Positions 47,802 to 60,680 of a DNA stretch of 64,000 nt are shown here, piece after piece. The notes beneath the pieces are model-generated. The model was not told the DNA's origin and did not search any database. It saw nothing but the letters and a program-made list of their open reading frames with translations. Source of the DNA: Excoecaria cochinchinensis (lineage: Eukaryota; Streptophyta; Magnoliopsida; Malpighiales; Euphorbiaceae); NCBI GenBank assembly GCA_947683425.1, contig CANTUQ010000035.1:1783001-1847000 (forward strand). The letters are read 5' to 3'. The translations under genes were made by a program, and so were the position numbers. The first letter of the stretch is position 1. Each line of letters opens with the position of its first letter.

Positions 47802-49607
47802 TGTTACACCCCATACCTATACGTAGGAGAGCTCACCCGCAGGAAGGAGTGAGTGCCCGTATAGATAAGAGAGTCACCAAAACAATCACATATGCAAATC
47901 CAAAGCATACCAAAAATAATAATAAAACGAAGTAAACTAAAACTTTTCATCACAAAAAAAAAAATAGGCCAACAGAAATTCTCAAAATCTCATTCATTTA
48001 TATTACAAAATATTCATTAAAAAAAAGGGGTATAATATCATCCTTACAATAATTACAAAATATATATATACAAAACAAAAGCTTTTACATCATAGAACAA
48101 AATATAAAGTACAAAACACTGGACTCCAAAATCTCTCTATTTTATTGGCTCTGATGGCTGCGGATAGGACTCCCAAAAACTCGAACTGCTTACACACCTG
48201 CACGGATGAAACACTCATACTAAGCGATAATGCTTAGTGGGGAAAACAAAAGATGAACGACCACTCACAATGGCCGTCAAAGCAAAATACATACAAATGG
48301 CACATACACATGGAGATATAATCAAAATAGACTTATGTCAATAAACATTCATAATATGCTTCATATATCATAAACATATAACATCATCACTATAACAATA
48401 CACAATATTTTCTCAAACATATCAAAATCGAAGGCATACCTGCAAACTCAGAGTCGCGGATAACGAGTGAACACATTAGTATTTGTGGGTAAGAACAAAA
48501 GCAACTTCTTTCTTTTCATTCGAAAACATTTTCACATTGGGGATCTTAAACAAGACCCAACAGAAGAGGATCGCAATGACCCAAACGATGACCTGATTAG
48601 GGTCCAGAACACTAAAGGGTTGCAGTTTATAGAACTTTATAGGCATGCCTATCTATCCATTAACTTGACTCTTGCAGGCTAGGCTTAACTCAACATATTT
48701 AGCATGTATATCAAAGATATTGAATTAAATCATACTTCATACATAAAGGCATTTGAGATTCATGAGAGAGCAACCATGCAAAAATACATAAAACAAGTAA
48801 CATAGCAAAATGGGGGACGGTCGAGCAGTGCTGCGCTCGTGACAACCCTTGCTCTCGCGCAAAGATGGAAAGGCAGATCTCTGTCACGCTTGCGACATGG
48901 GTCACGAAAGGTCACTGTCATGCTCGCATGGGCAGGTGCGTCAGTGATCAGCCAAGCAGCTGCTCGAAAGTCAAGCTCTCTATTGCGCTCGGGATCGAGG
49001 TCATACCCACGACAGAGACACTGCTAGCAAGAAGCTCGAATGATTGGGCTCTATCGTGCCCGTGACAATGTCTAGTTTTCCAGCTCCTTTGCTAAAATTC
49101 TACAGAAATTCAAAACCAAACCATCCCCAACTATAAAATTCACCCATCAAACTTCAACATAAACATTTATAAGCACTCAAATCACATTATACAACATTAA
49201 ACCCAAGTGTTATGGTAATTAACATGAATTAAAACATCAAACTAAGCAATTCAAACTAACAAAACCTCAAACCCAAAATATTTTCCAAAAACCATACACA
49301 AACTCGATTCACCCACCAAAATTCACAATAGCACAACAAATTAACATCTCATACTTCAATTAAGCATACATGTACACATTTCCACTTTCAATTTCCAGAA
49401 ATCAAAACATGAAATTTCAAAGAACAAAGAAAAGATGCAAAGCAAGCAATTTCCCAAACCTTGAAATCCTAAGCTCCAATGGATCAAAGAGCTGAACTCC
49501 CACCAATAACTTCCTTCTCTTTTGGATCCTTATGAGGCATATCAGCTACAACAATCCAAAACACACAAACAATGCAACTCAAATATAGCCAAAACGCACA
49601 CCCACAG
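47802..49607 (-). repeat. Left family C LTR, truncated
   Basis: It matches 53406-55218 and stops where family B begins, at the word CACCCACAG. About 530 bases of its right end (equivalent to 55219-55751) are missing. Contains a stem at 48220-48237 and a CpG-rich inverted-repeat cluster at 48826-49070. Confidence 0.85.
48826..49070. repeat. CpG-rich inverted-repeat cluster, left family C LTR
   Basis: Decayed units such as CTGTCACGCTTGCGACA and GCTCTATCGTGCCCGTGACA. Its counterpart in the right LTR is 54421-54690, which differs at many CpG positions. Confidence 0.75.
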
Positions 49608-52600
49608 TGTAACACCCCTTACCCATACGTAGCGTACCGTATGATAACATAAGCAGTATAAGATGATGAGTGAAGAATGCTACAGGCCAAAATCACACGA
49701 AAAATTAAAATGAAAGTAGAACTATGATATTTTCTTTAATAAATAAATGTTCCCATAATACAAAAGACGATCTTATACTGGACATTACACAGTCTAACAA
49801 AATCTTATTACATGCCAACCACTTAAGACTAAAACCATAATGAATTACATTACAACTAAAACCAATTAATACAATAATACTAAGGAATTAGATTACAAAA
49901 GTTGACTATAACCTCTAGACAATAACTACCATGGACTTGTTGGCCAAACTGCTACTGATTGTCCTCGACAACACGACTAACTCCAAACCTGCATGGACAC
50001 ACACCCATGCTAAGCACAAAAGCTTAGTGGGGAAAAACACGTAATATGGACGACCACTCACAATGATCGTCAGTCACAACACACTGTAGATATCCAAAAT
50101 AAATCATTTGAATATAAATACATAAAATTGATCATAGATGAAATATTTTACTCATAATCATCCACATGGTCAAACAGAGTGACAATCTTAATTAATACAT
50201 GCCTTTTATGTCTTATTATTCATACTTCTCATGTCACACATATCATTATATTCATTTAATCACTTATTTTAAATCATTGCATTACTTTCGTGTCAATTAC
50301 TCATTTTTACAGTTCAAAGGAAATAACAAAATTGAAACTCAAAGGCATTCGACTGTGCTATCACATATTCACATAGTGATCCATACAAGATCCAAAAACA
50401 CATATGTGCATGAAGTACTAGTTCAATCAACATATAAATCAGATCGACAATATGTCCATCTGCATATCAAAAGCTTAATCACATACTTTCTTGCAAATCT
50501 CCTCATAAACTTATAAATTTGTAACTTATTATTTCACTCGTAAACTTTTGTTCAATTATTGCCTGCTAAGTTAAAGAGTGGATAAGCGAGTATACGCATA
50601 AATACCCAAGGGTATCAACAATTGTTTCATAACGCATGGATACCCGAAGGTATCAAAATCATTTCTTTCTTTTTATTTCCAAAAACATTTTCACATGGGA
50701 TCTTAAACAAGATCAATGATAGAAGGATCGCGAGGATCCGATCGGGGACCTGATCAGGGTCCAGAACACATACACATGGCTGCAGCTAACTGAACTCTAT
50801 AGGTATGGCTATCTATCTATGACCCGACTAACGCAGGCTAAACACTTATTTGTTTCCTTTAATAATGTACATGTTATTTTTAATACTTTTTCAGAAGCAC
50901 ACATATTTATTATAGTCGCATAATAATCATACGCATAGTTCATTTATAACTAAAGCAATGGTTCATATAAATTACAACAAACCATAACCTTTTTTATTTC
51001 AATCACATTATAATTTGATACATGCTTAAAAATTCAATTCAACTATAGTTTACAGGGTATAACATATCCAAGTTTACACAACAGGTCACATGTAAATCAT
51101 AAATAAAAACCCACGCCACAAAGCTCAACAACATACCTGCATAGCATAGGAAAGAGTCGCGCTCACAACCTTAGTCGCGATTGCGACCGAGAACAAGATG
51201 GCTTCTGTCACGCTCACGACAGAGCCAACCTCACACGCCGCTAACCCTAACCAAAACTCAATAAGGCTAACAAACTTGATCACACTCATATCAATTCTCA
51301 ATTAGTACAATTTCACATATAAACTTATTTATTCTTATAATGTCCATAAATACTTTCATAAACATTACTTTCCCCAATTTCATGCATTAAACTCAAGAAC
51401 TTCAACACAATTATCTTAAACTATTCAATTTATTAAGAATCATTCCATAATTAGACGGTCATATAAAGACAATTTGAGATACGAAAGGTTCGTTCAATTT
51501 CAGCTTATGACACGCTTGAAGCAATCATTTAATTCATTATTAATATCCCATACAAATTCTAACTATAAATAAGTCTACTTGAGACTTGAATCATTAATGG
51601 TTCAACAAACTTTAACAAATCTGTGCATACATGCCGCATTTATTCTTAACAAATATCAAGGCATTACTAGAGCTTAATTGGTACATTATCTTTCATGTCC
51701 GAAATAGTTTCTATACTTTGGTTCGGACTTGGAAGAGTGTTCTAAACTTCCTATGTATCCAAAGAGTTGGGAATCCAAACCCCAAAATTCTACTAATTCA
51801 AAATGCAAGTTATAGAATTTCACTTCAAATCACCTAACATAATATAAATCCAGTCAATATTGAACATACTCGAAAATGTTCGACTCATTAAACTTTTAAG
51901 TAACTAAGTCAATATTCTTATTTATAACCTCAAACACTTGTATTCCTAAGTACTAGCCATTTACTTACTCATTTCTAAACTCTAAACATATGATGAATAT
52001 ATCTCAAGAGGTTACGAGGAAGTTCGGGTGTATTTCGAAAGGAAAAACATTACAAAATATACAACCTAAAGAAGAGTGAAGAGGGGCAAGGGTTCATACC
52101 AACCATAAGGCTCAAAATAAGAGAAAATACCTTCAGCAAGTAGGTTCTATTACGCTTGTGACAAGGGTCGTGCTCGCGATAGAAGCCTCCGCAACTAGCT
52201 CTACAAAAATAGACTAAGATGACTGCTTCTCGCCCCCGAATTTGTACCGCCTAAACAAACCTTTAAAACTCATGTTTAGCAAAAACTTCCTTCTTAACAA
52301 TTGTTCCTTAGGATGTTAAATTTCAAATTCAACAAATTTCGGATCAATTGGACATCGATAACTCCAGATATGAGCTACACAACTTACACTGCTCCCGTGA
52401 ACCCATCTAAGTACAGACACCCCGGTTTTTACCATTTTCAAGGATCTTAGAACTAGAATTAGCTTCCGTTCCTTCAGAGACAATTTTAGATATTTGAATT
52501 ATCTTTCCAATGACACTAGTCCCACAGAATGTGGAAATCTATAACTCAACTTATAGCTAAAAGAAACACTAAAGGTCCAGTAAAATCTGGACAGAGTTTC

Positions 52601-53387
52601 CCCTGGAAACTCAACCTCACCAAAACTTAGCAAACCCGCACAACAAAATAACACAAACAACCCAATTTGAAAAATAAATATCAAAACATCAAAATATCAA
52701 ATCATCCATACACACATATATACATATACCAAAAGTTAGATTTCCAAAACCTGAACATCCCATGCTCCAATTAGCTTAATGGTTGCAATTCCTTCTCCCA
52801 AACTCTTTCTATTTATTTATCCCTCCCATTTCCTCATCAAGAAAATACATAACATCACATAGGGTTAATTAACCAAAGAGAAATTTTAGAAATTAAAAGT
52901 TATAACTTACCCTTCCATCTCAAATCTCTCATTAAAAGCACTTGAGCTGCAATTTCCATTACTCACATCTTCGGCTTGCAAGGAAAAGGGAGAGAGGCTG
53001 GCGTGAGATGAAGAAGAAGAGGAAGGGAAGAAGAGAAAGGGAGAATGTGAGGGAGGAGAGAGGGATGAGCAGAAATCTGCTCTATCTCACATTCTCTCTC
53101 TCTTTAGTTAGCCCAACCACCACCATCTTATCTTTAATGCCACATGTCCTTTTCCTATTGGCCCTCACTAGATTTTTATATCCAAATTTCCCTTTTAGTC
53201 CACATCCTCTCCTTTAATCTTATAATAACCTAATACATAAATATAATTCTTACATTGGCCCATAATTAAATCCTTACCCCCTTCAATTAAGTCCCAAAGT
53301 AATACTTTACAATTTTTGAATTGGCCGCACTTGCCGAAACTTTTGCATTAATACCAAATTCGTCCTTTCGGCACACCTAAACCTATA
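49608..53387 (-). mobile_element. Family B LTR, right end deleted
   Basis: It begins TGTAACACCCCTTACCCATA, a full family B LTR start, with possible left target duplication CACAG (49603-49607). It follows 41004-44963 to about its base 3750, then stops at CACACCTAAACC.. where the primer binding site of family C begins. About 220 bases of the family B end are missing. Contains decayed hairpins at 51151-51235 and 52146-52190. Confidence 0.8.
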
Positions 53388-53398
53388 CTCTGATACCA
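53388..53398 (-). other. Primer binding site TGGTATCAGAG
   Basis: Minus-strand initiator tRNA-Met site, seven bases from the right family C LTR. It identifies that LTR as the 5' LTR. Nothing else of the internal region survives. Confidence 0.8.
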
Positions 53399-54420
53399 AT
53401 AAAATTGTAACACCTCATACCTATACGTAGGGGAGCTCACCCGCAGGAAGGAGTGAGTGCCCGTATAGATAAGGGTGTCACCAAAACAATCATACATGCA
53501 AATCCAAAGCTTACCAAAAATAACAATAAAACGGAGTAAACTAAAACTTTACATCACAAAAAAAATAGGCCAATAGAAATTCGCAAAATCTCATTCATTT
53601 ATATAACAAAATATTCAGTAAAAAAAAGGGGTACAATATCATCCTTACAATAACTACAAAACATATATATACAAAACAAAAGCTTTTACATCAAAGAACA
53701 AAATACAAAATACAAAACACTAGACTCCAAAATCTCTCTATTGTGTTACCTCTGATAGTTGCGGATAGAACTCCCAAAAACTTGGACTGCTTCCACACCT
53801 ACACGGATGAAACACCCATGCTAAGTGATAATGCTTAGTGGAGAAAACAAAAGATAAATGACCACTCACAGTGGCCGTCAAAGCAAAACACATACAAATG
53901 GCACATACACATAGAGATATAATCAAAACAGACTTATATCAATAAACATTCGTAGTATGCTTCATATATCATAAACATATAACATCAACACTATAACAAT
54001 ACACAATATTTTCTCAAACATATCAAAATCAAAGGTATGCCTGCAAACTCAGAGTCGCGAATAACGAGTGAACACATTAGTACCCATGGGTACAAGCAAA
54101 AGCAACTTCTTTCTTTTTATTCGAAAACATTTTCACGTTGGGGATCTTAAACAAGACCCAACAAAAGAGGATCGTGACGACCCAAATGGTGACCTGATCA
54201 GGGTCCAGAACACTAAAGGGCTGCAGCCTATAGAATTCTATAGGCATGCCTATCTATCCACTAACTTGACTCTTGCAGGCTAGGCATAACTCAACATATT
54301 TAGCATGTATATCAAAGATATTGAATTAAATCATACTTCATACATAAAGGCATTTGAGATTCATGACAGAGCAACCATGCAAAAATACATAAAACAAGTA
54401 ACATAGCAAAATAGGGGATG

Positions 54421-54690
54421 GTCGCGCTCATGACAGAGGTGAAATTTTCCTTGTACTGCGCTCGCGACAATCCTCGCTCTTGCATAAATATGGAAAGGTA
54501 GGTCTTTGTCATACTCGCGACAGAGGTGGGAATGGTCACTGCTGCGCGCAGGCGCTTCCGTGACAATGATAAACATGAAAGCTGCTCGACAGTCGAGCTC
54601 TTTGTTGTGCTCTCGATCGAGGTCGTACCTGCAATAGAGGCACTTCTGGAAAGATGCTCGGATGACCGGGCTCTACCGCGCTCGCGATAG
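54421..54690. repeat. CpG-rich inverted-repeat cluster, right family C LTR
   Basis: Units such as GTCGCGCTCATGACAGAG and CTCTACCGCGCTCGCGATAGAG in broken form. They have the same position as 48826-49070. Confidence 0.75.
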
Positions 54691-55254
54691 AGTCAAGTTT
54701 TCCACCTCCTTCGCCAAAATTCTGCAGAAATTCAAAACCAAACCATCCCTAACTACAAAATTCATCCATCAAACTTCAACATAAACATTCATAGGCGCTC
54801 AAATCATATTATACAACACAAAACCCAACTGTTATGCTAATTAACATGAATTAAATCATCAAACTAAGCAATTCAAGCTAACAAAACCTCAAACCTAGAA
54901 TTTTTGCCAAAAACCATACCCAAACTCGATTCACCCAACAAAATTCACAATAGTGCTACAAATTAACATCTCATACGTCAATTAAGCATGCATCTACACA
55001 TTTCCACTTTCAATTTCCAGAAATCAAAATAGAAAAATTCAAAGAATAAAGAAAAGATGCAAAGCAAGCAGTTTCCCAAACCTTGAAATCCTAAGCTCCA
55101 ATGGATCAAAGAGCTGAACTCCCACCAAAATCTTCCTTCCCTTTTGGATCCTTAGGAGGAATATCAGCTACAACAATAAAAAAACACATAAACAATACAA
55201 CTCAAACATAGCCAAAACACACACCCACAGAACCCCAACGGGAAACCAAAAAGG

Positions 55255-55318
55255 AGAAGAAGAAGAAGAAGAAGAAGAAGAAGAAGAAGATGATGATGAT
55301 GATGATGATGAAGAAGAA
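55255..55318. repeat. (GAA)n-(TGA)n-(AGA)n microsatellite
   Basis: About twelve GAA units, then seven TGA units, then a short AGA run. It produces the His/Leu-rich artefactual frame on the minus strand. Confidence 0.92.
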
Positions 55319-55756
55319 TAGGAAGAATAAGAAAAAGAAAAGAGCAAAGAGTTACTTGATTAGCTCTAGGATTTTCCCAATTAACCAAACAATCAAGTGA
55401 AAGAACTGATCTAGGGCAAGGAAAGAGGAAGAAGAAGAAAGCAAGAAGGAGATGGCGTGAGGAGGAAATGGGAGAGAGGGGCAGATTGCTCTCTCTCTCA
55501 TTTTCTCTCTCATAGCTTTTATAGCCACTCCTTTCTACACTCTCTCTCTTACCACATGTCACAAGCTCATTGGTGAGTTTTGCAAAATTCCTCTTCTAAA
55601 CTTTCTTTTCTTCTCAAAACACAAATATACCACACAATTAAAATACAATATACAATTATACCCTTAAAACTTAATAAAAACAAGCAATTAAATCTAAAGA
55701 CACACACACACACATGCTCAAAACTACTAGGGTGGGATTCTGGGTGTTACAGTAAT

Positions 55757-56270
55757 TGTGGCCAAAGGTTTGACTTTAAGCCAACGTCTACAACAAGGAA
55801 CTTCATTTATTGTTTTCCTTGAGGGATAGGACCTAAGATATCCAATCTCCCCTAATCGAATGGCCATGAGACACCGATTGGCTGCTATTCTGCTAGTGAC
55901 TGCCTGATTATTCTTTCATGGATTTGACATTGCTGGCACTTTTTCACTCTTTCCTAAGCGTCTTTGGAGATGCTGGGCAAAAAATAGTCGGTCTGCAACA
56001 CTTTTCTTGTTATTGCTCTGCTAGCCTCCTATGCCCCATAAATGCCTTCATGGATTTCTCTGATGATGTAGTCTCTATCTTCCCTTATCACACACTTGAG
56101 CCATGGATGGTTGAATGCCTTCTTGTATAACTCATCACTAATTACAGAATAACTAAGTAATTTCCTTATTACCTTCCTTGCTTCAACTTCATTTTCAGGC
56201 AATTCCCCTAAACGAAGGTATCAAACTCCTTTACTATTATATCTTCATTACTTTTAGCACTTCAAGGGAA
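55757..56270 (-). pseudogene. Integrase N-terminal part, Tat-type pol (first part)
   Basis: On the minus strand it reads REIHEGIYGA, VKKCQQCQIHERI (the Cys pair of the HHCC zinc-binding region) and DILGPIPQGK, which holds the first catalytic Asp of the DDE core, then MKFLVVDVG where the element at 47802-55751 interrupts. The second His of the HHCC motif appears lost beside a stop codon. The remaining core and C-terminal domain are at 47090-47801. Confidence 0.85.
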
Positions 56271-57080
56271 GAGGAAAATTGCTCTTTAGTTGTTATGCTT
56301 TATTCTATTTCTTCTTGTTTAGAGGCTGCCATTATAGCTAGTTGATTAGCTGCATTGGTGTCTTCTCTTGGTGCATTTTTTAGGCTTTATGCTGTTATGA
56401 CGTCTTCTAGCTCATTCAATGCTATTTTGATTTTTGTCAAGTACTTCTTAATGTTATCTTCTTTGGCTTTAAAACTTCCAAGTACTTGGCTTATCACTAG
56501 TTGTGAGTTGCTTTTAATCCTAAGGTTTTTTGGTCGGATAGGCTTGACCAACCTCAGGATTGCAAGAGTGCTTCAAACTCTGCAACATTATTGGATGCCT
56601 TGAAGCTTAGCGTTATGGAAGATCTGATTATCATGCCCAAGGGTCCATTTCTTACTATACTAATGCCTCCTTTCTAACTGTTTAGGGCTACATCAATAAT
56701 CATTTCCTTAGAAACCTTCTCATGCTATTCAACTTTTTCACCATTGGTGAATTCTGCCACAATATCCACTAAAGCTTATTCCTTTATTGCGCTCGTTGGC
56801 TCATACCTAACATCAAAGGATTACAACTTTATGGCCCATCCCACCATCTTTCCTTCCAAATCTAGCATTTGAAGGATCTTTTTGAGCGGCTGATTAGACC
56901 AAACGACTATGGTATGAGCTTTAAAGTACTGCCTTAGCTTCCTGGTGCACATGATAAGTGGATGATCAATTGCTTTATTGGACTTTTCCTTAATTTTGGT
57001 CCTCTCAGCACTTGGCCGACGTAGTATATTGGCAACTATTGAGTTCCTTCTTCTTTGACTAGAACTCCTGCCACTGCCTC
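56271..57080 (-). pseudogene. RNase H region, probably dual, Tat-type pol
   Basis: Protein-like text on the minus strand continues from reverse transcriptase through the RNase H start (LFLYLSTSGEAVAGVLVKEE), then ends in blocks resembling a second RNase H-like domain (SNSQLVISQVLGSFKAKED and PREDTNAANQLA). Tat/Athila-group elements are known to carry an additional archaeal-type RNase H between RNase H and integrase. Stops and frame changes are frequent. Confidence 0.65.
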
Positions 57081-58130
57081 TCCTGAGGTGGACAAATAGA
57101 GGAAAAGCCTTTCACCAGGAATCAGTCTGCTCAGCAATGGTGGATTGGTGAGGAATTGCTTTAGCTCTTTAAAAGCTCTTTGGCAATCTGCTTCCAAACT
57201 AAAGACATCAATCTTTCTTAGCTTTTTGAAGAAAGGTGTACAGTGATTTGCTGAGGAAGATATGAATCTCTCCAAGGCTATGATCATTCCATTCAGCTTT
57301 TGAATATCTTTGACACTGCTTGGAGGCTGCATGTCCAAGATTTCTTTGATTTTTTTGGGATTGGCTTTGATTCCCCTTTGGGATACCATGAATCCTAGAA
57401 ATTTTGCCGATAACACCCTAAAGATGTACTTCTCTGAATTTAGCTTCATTTGAAATTTATTCAAAGTGCCAAAAACTTTTATGAGATTGGTAGCATACTT
57501 CTCTTGGATCTTGCTTTTTATGATCATGTTGTTGACATATACTTCTATGTTCTTTTCGATCTGATCCTTGAAAATCTAATTCATTAATTACCGGTATGTT
57601 GTTCCAGCATTTTGCAGACCGAAAGGCATCACCTTATACAAAAAGGTTCTTTTGTCTGTTATAAAACTTGTTTTCTCATGGTCCAGCAACCACATTAAAT
57701 CAGATGATAGCTAGCATATGCATCGAGGAAGGAGTATATCGAATGGTAAGCTATAGCTTCTATAAGTTGGTCAATACTAGGTAGTTGATAGCTATCATTT
57801 GGGCAAGCTTTATTGAGATCGATGAAATCAACACAAATTCTAAGCTTTCTGTTCTTCTTTTTCACTAGTACCACATTCGCGAGCCAATCAGGCTAATCAA
57901 CTTTTTTAATAGTTCCAGCTTTCAGAATCAAGTCAACTTCATTCGAGGTGAATTTCTTGTGTTCGGGTGTATGCCTTCTCAGCTTCTGCTTGACAGGAGG
58001 GTGGTTCGGATTAGCATTCAATTTATGAGTGATGACCATTGGGTCAATGATAGAGATGTCTTCTGACTTCCATGAGAAAGAGGTCAGATTGATCATCATT
58101 ACATGCATGATTTCTTCGTCCACCTCCTTG
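57081..58130 (-). pseudogene. Reverse transcriptase, Tat-type pol, active site lost
   Basis: Landmarks on the minus strand: the lead-in FSWKSEDISIIDPMVITHKL, PDWLANVVLVKK, ICVDFIDLNKACPNDS, LDAYASYH, then YVNNMIIKS, KFLGFMVSQRGIKANPKKI and DMQPPSSVKDIQKLNGMI. The order is that of Ty3/gypsy reverse transcriptase, and the IKANP / DMQPP wording is typical of the Tat group. The catalytic YVDD motif is YVNN, both Asp codons having changed GAC to AAC, so this copy cannot be active. A stop and frameshifts lie between 57540 and 57700. Confidence 0.9.
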
Positions 58131-58323
58131 GATATTTTTGACCCAATCTAGACTTCTTTCCCTTTGGATAGCTCTCTTATGATTAACACCCTTTCTAAAT
58201 TCATTATTGGCTTTTCAGCCTCTTTTTCCTTCTTCTTAAGCCTCGGCTCTACCATTAGGCCTGCTTCCCTTCCTTAATCATTATCAAATTGGCTTACCTG
58301 GAGGCCTTCTAGTTTCGTGTTAA
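58131..58323 (-). other. Linker between protease and reverse transcriptase, decayed
   Basis: Short coding-like remnants with stops; nothing specific is recognised. Confidence 0.4.
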
Positions 58324-58930
58324 GATTGCCACTCCTACCTCTGTGGACACCTTCATGAGCATGTATCTAATACTGGTCACTACTCTATTTTGAAAAAGCA
58401 GTTATCTTCTAAAATTTGCCTTATATGCAAAGATCATGTCCATCACCATAAAATTGGCTTTGCATATGTGGGTCACTGCTTCATCTCCAAGCTCTATGAA
58501 GAGATCAACTGATCCTGCCACTAGTATGGTTGCATTGTCAAGCCCAATTAGTAGGGTAGTGTTTTTGGTTTCCTCTCAGGATTGCCACTCCTGCCTCTGT
58601 GGGCATCTTCATGACCATGTATCTAATACTAGTCATCGCTCTGCTTTAAAAGAGTACAGATCTTCCAAAAATTACATTATATGCAAAGCTCATATCCATG
58701 ACCATAAAAGTGGTCTTACATGTGTGGGTCACTACTTCATCTCTAAGCTCTACAAAGAGATCAATTGATCCTACCACTAGTACGGTGGCATTATCGACAC
58801 TAAATAGTGGGGTAGTGTTTGGCTTTAGTTCTTCGATTGGTAGGTTCATCTTCTTTTGGGGTTCTAGGGTGAGGACATTTACTTCACTTCCATTATTGAC
58901 CAAAATTATTTTTACCTGGATGTTATTGAT
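58324..58930 (-). pseudogene. Aspartic protease region with 256-bp internal duplication
   Basis: The minus-strand frame at 58646-58903 reads VNNGSEVNVL, followed by the LKPNTTPLFSVDNATV and SFAYNVIFGRSVL blocks of retrotransposon aspartic protease; the usual catalytic DTG/DSG is NNG here. The segment 58580-58826 recurs at 58324-58579 as a diverged tandem copy, so the later part of the protease is present twice. The two copies differ at many positions, so the duplication is old. Confidence 0.8.
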
Positions 58931-59226
58931 CGTAGTATGGACAACTAGGGCATTTTAATGTGGGAACTTTAGATTGCTTGCATCTTCAAGGGATATAGAG
59001 ACAAGTGGTAGGTTCTTGAATTTTGCTGAGAATTATATAGAGAAATCAATGGAATATGATGATTCTCTTGCAATCATATTGATTATCCTAGCTCTTTGCC
59101 TTTGTCGATCAACATCTCTTGGTTTCCTTCACTCATCATCATCATTGGAATCTGATTGATCCTTTCTTTTAGGAGGGGGCTTGCAAGGAATCCTTTGTGT
59201 GGGCCCTATAAATTTCTTTAAAGAAC

Positions 59227-60340
59227 CTACAAGAGCCTTTTTATTTCCTTTTTCAGCGAGTTGAATTCGTCGGCCATGTGGCCAACATCTTTGTGAAATT
59301 CACAATATTTGCTCTTTTCTCGCTTGGAATACATCCAATCAGACATCTTTTTTGGCCAGTTCACCTTACTATGCTTTTCTTTGATCCATATCAGAACTTT
59401 GGTAGGGGAGTAGTTGAACATGATATAGGTTCTAACTAGGTTATTAACATGGCATTCTCAATCTCCTTCCACTTACTTGAGCTTCTTGATGTGGATGCTC
59501 TTTTTGGGCTTTTTATTATCCTTCTTGCCCATCCGATTAGCTGTTGCATCCATTCTTCCATACTCAACATTTTTCTGTCAGCCCTCAGTCTATCATCCAA
59601 CTGGATGTACTGGTTGGCTCCGTCTATTAAGTCCGTGAAGTCAATTGGTGGCCGAATAGTGAAGGATTCAAATAGTTGGATGCTTCTTATGCTCTTGGCT
59701 AAAATTTTTGCTACTACATCCATGTGAAAATTCCTTATCTCAGATGTTAATGTTTGGAATCTATCAACATAATCTTTGAGGCTCTCATTAGGGCTTTGCA
59801 CCAGGTTGCACAGTTCATTAACAGTCTTCGGCGTCTAAATCTAACTTATAAGCCTCGTCATAAATAAATCATTGATCTACCTAAAAGGGGTTATTGATTC
59901 GTGAGGAAGACCATGGAACTAATCTAAAGCATCACCTGCTAAGGTCATAGCATAACTCTTCAGAATATCCAATCATCGAAGGAGTACATTTGAATATGCG
60001 TCAAGTACTTAGAAATGTGGTACTTTGGATCGCATTTGCCGTGTACCTGGGCATCTTTATTTATATGAATCTGCCCCCCTCTTATCTCCTAGTAGAAAAG
60101 GGAGATGGTGCTGCCATCGAACAAGGGCTTTTTGTGATGCCCAAGTCTAAACTTCTTTAGCTGCTACTAGAACCATCTCTCGTTCTTATCTGCCACTAAA
60201 CCTTCATCTTCTTCCTTTGCTTTCTTGGAGTACCTTCTTTTTGGAGTACACATGTACATCAAATCATCTCTAATGGAGATTAAAGGTGATTGTGATTGCT
60301 TAGGGGTGTAAGCTGAATTGTATGTGGTAAAGGCGTGGCT
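59227..60340 (-). pseudogene. gag, Tat-type element, decayed
   Basis: On the minus strand from about 60150: YAMTLAGDALD, FHGLPHESITPF, then SPNESLKDYVDRFQTLTSEI, VAKILAKSIR and IDFTDLIDGANQYIQLDD, the pattern of the Retrotrans_gag (capsid) domain. Further on, YCEFHKDVGHMADEFNSLKK resembles the Cys/His motif near the gag C-terminus of this group, with its last Cys changed to Phe. Several stops break the frame. The region 60150-60340 is the gag N-terminal part and leads to the LTR insertion at 60365. Confidence 0.82.
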
Positions 60341-60364
60341 CTTGTGTAAGGACCCAAAACTTAT

Positions 60365-60630
60365 TGTAACACCCTACACCTAATTTAATGAGCAAATTGG
60401 ATAAGAATTTTACAAAAATATTCCATAATCCATAAATTTTCGTTTAACAAAATTTCCTTTTTATACTAGGATTACTCCAAATTTGCTACTATAATTTTTT
60501 CTAAAGTTTCAGCAATCTCCCATAATTTTGCCTATCCTCCTATAAAGTAAAGTTGTTTTTACACTTCTACAAAATTATATAAATCAGTCTTCAACTCCTT
60601 AACAAACTCCAACACAAGTTTTGCTCAACC

Positions 60631-60680
<50 letters not shown>

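Larger units (their letters stand above)
47802..55751 (-). mobile_element. Chimeric chromovirus-type element (family C with a family B segment)
   Basis: Outer ends are TGTTACACCC (start mutated from TGTAACACC) and GGGTGTTACA. Flanks GTGAT (47797-47801) and GTAAT (55752-55756) match at four of five bases. It contains a truncated left family C LTR (47802-49607), a truncated family B LTR (49608-53387), a primer binding site, and a complete right family C LTR (53406-55751). There is no coding sequence. It splits the integrase of the surrounding Tat-type pol. Confidence 0.85.
53406..55751 (-). repeat. Right (5') family C LTR
   Basis: 2346 bases from TGTAACACCTC to GGGTGTTACA. Contains a CpG-rich cluster at 54421-54690 and a GAA/TGA microsatellite at 55255-55318. 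Confidence 0.88.

Noticed and set aside
55164..55562. His/Leu-rich 132-residue frame
   Set aside because: It reads through the GAA/TGA microsatellite of the family C LTR.
47247..60340. An intact autonomous gag-pol
   Set aside because: Multiple stops and frameshifts, lost active-site residues, and an element inserted in integrase.
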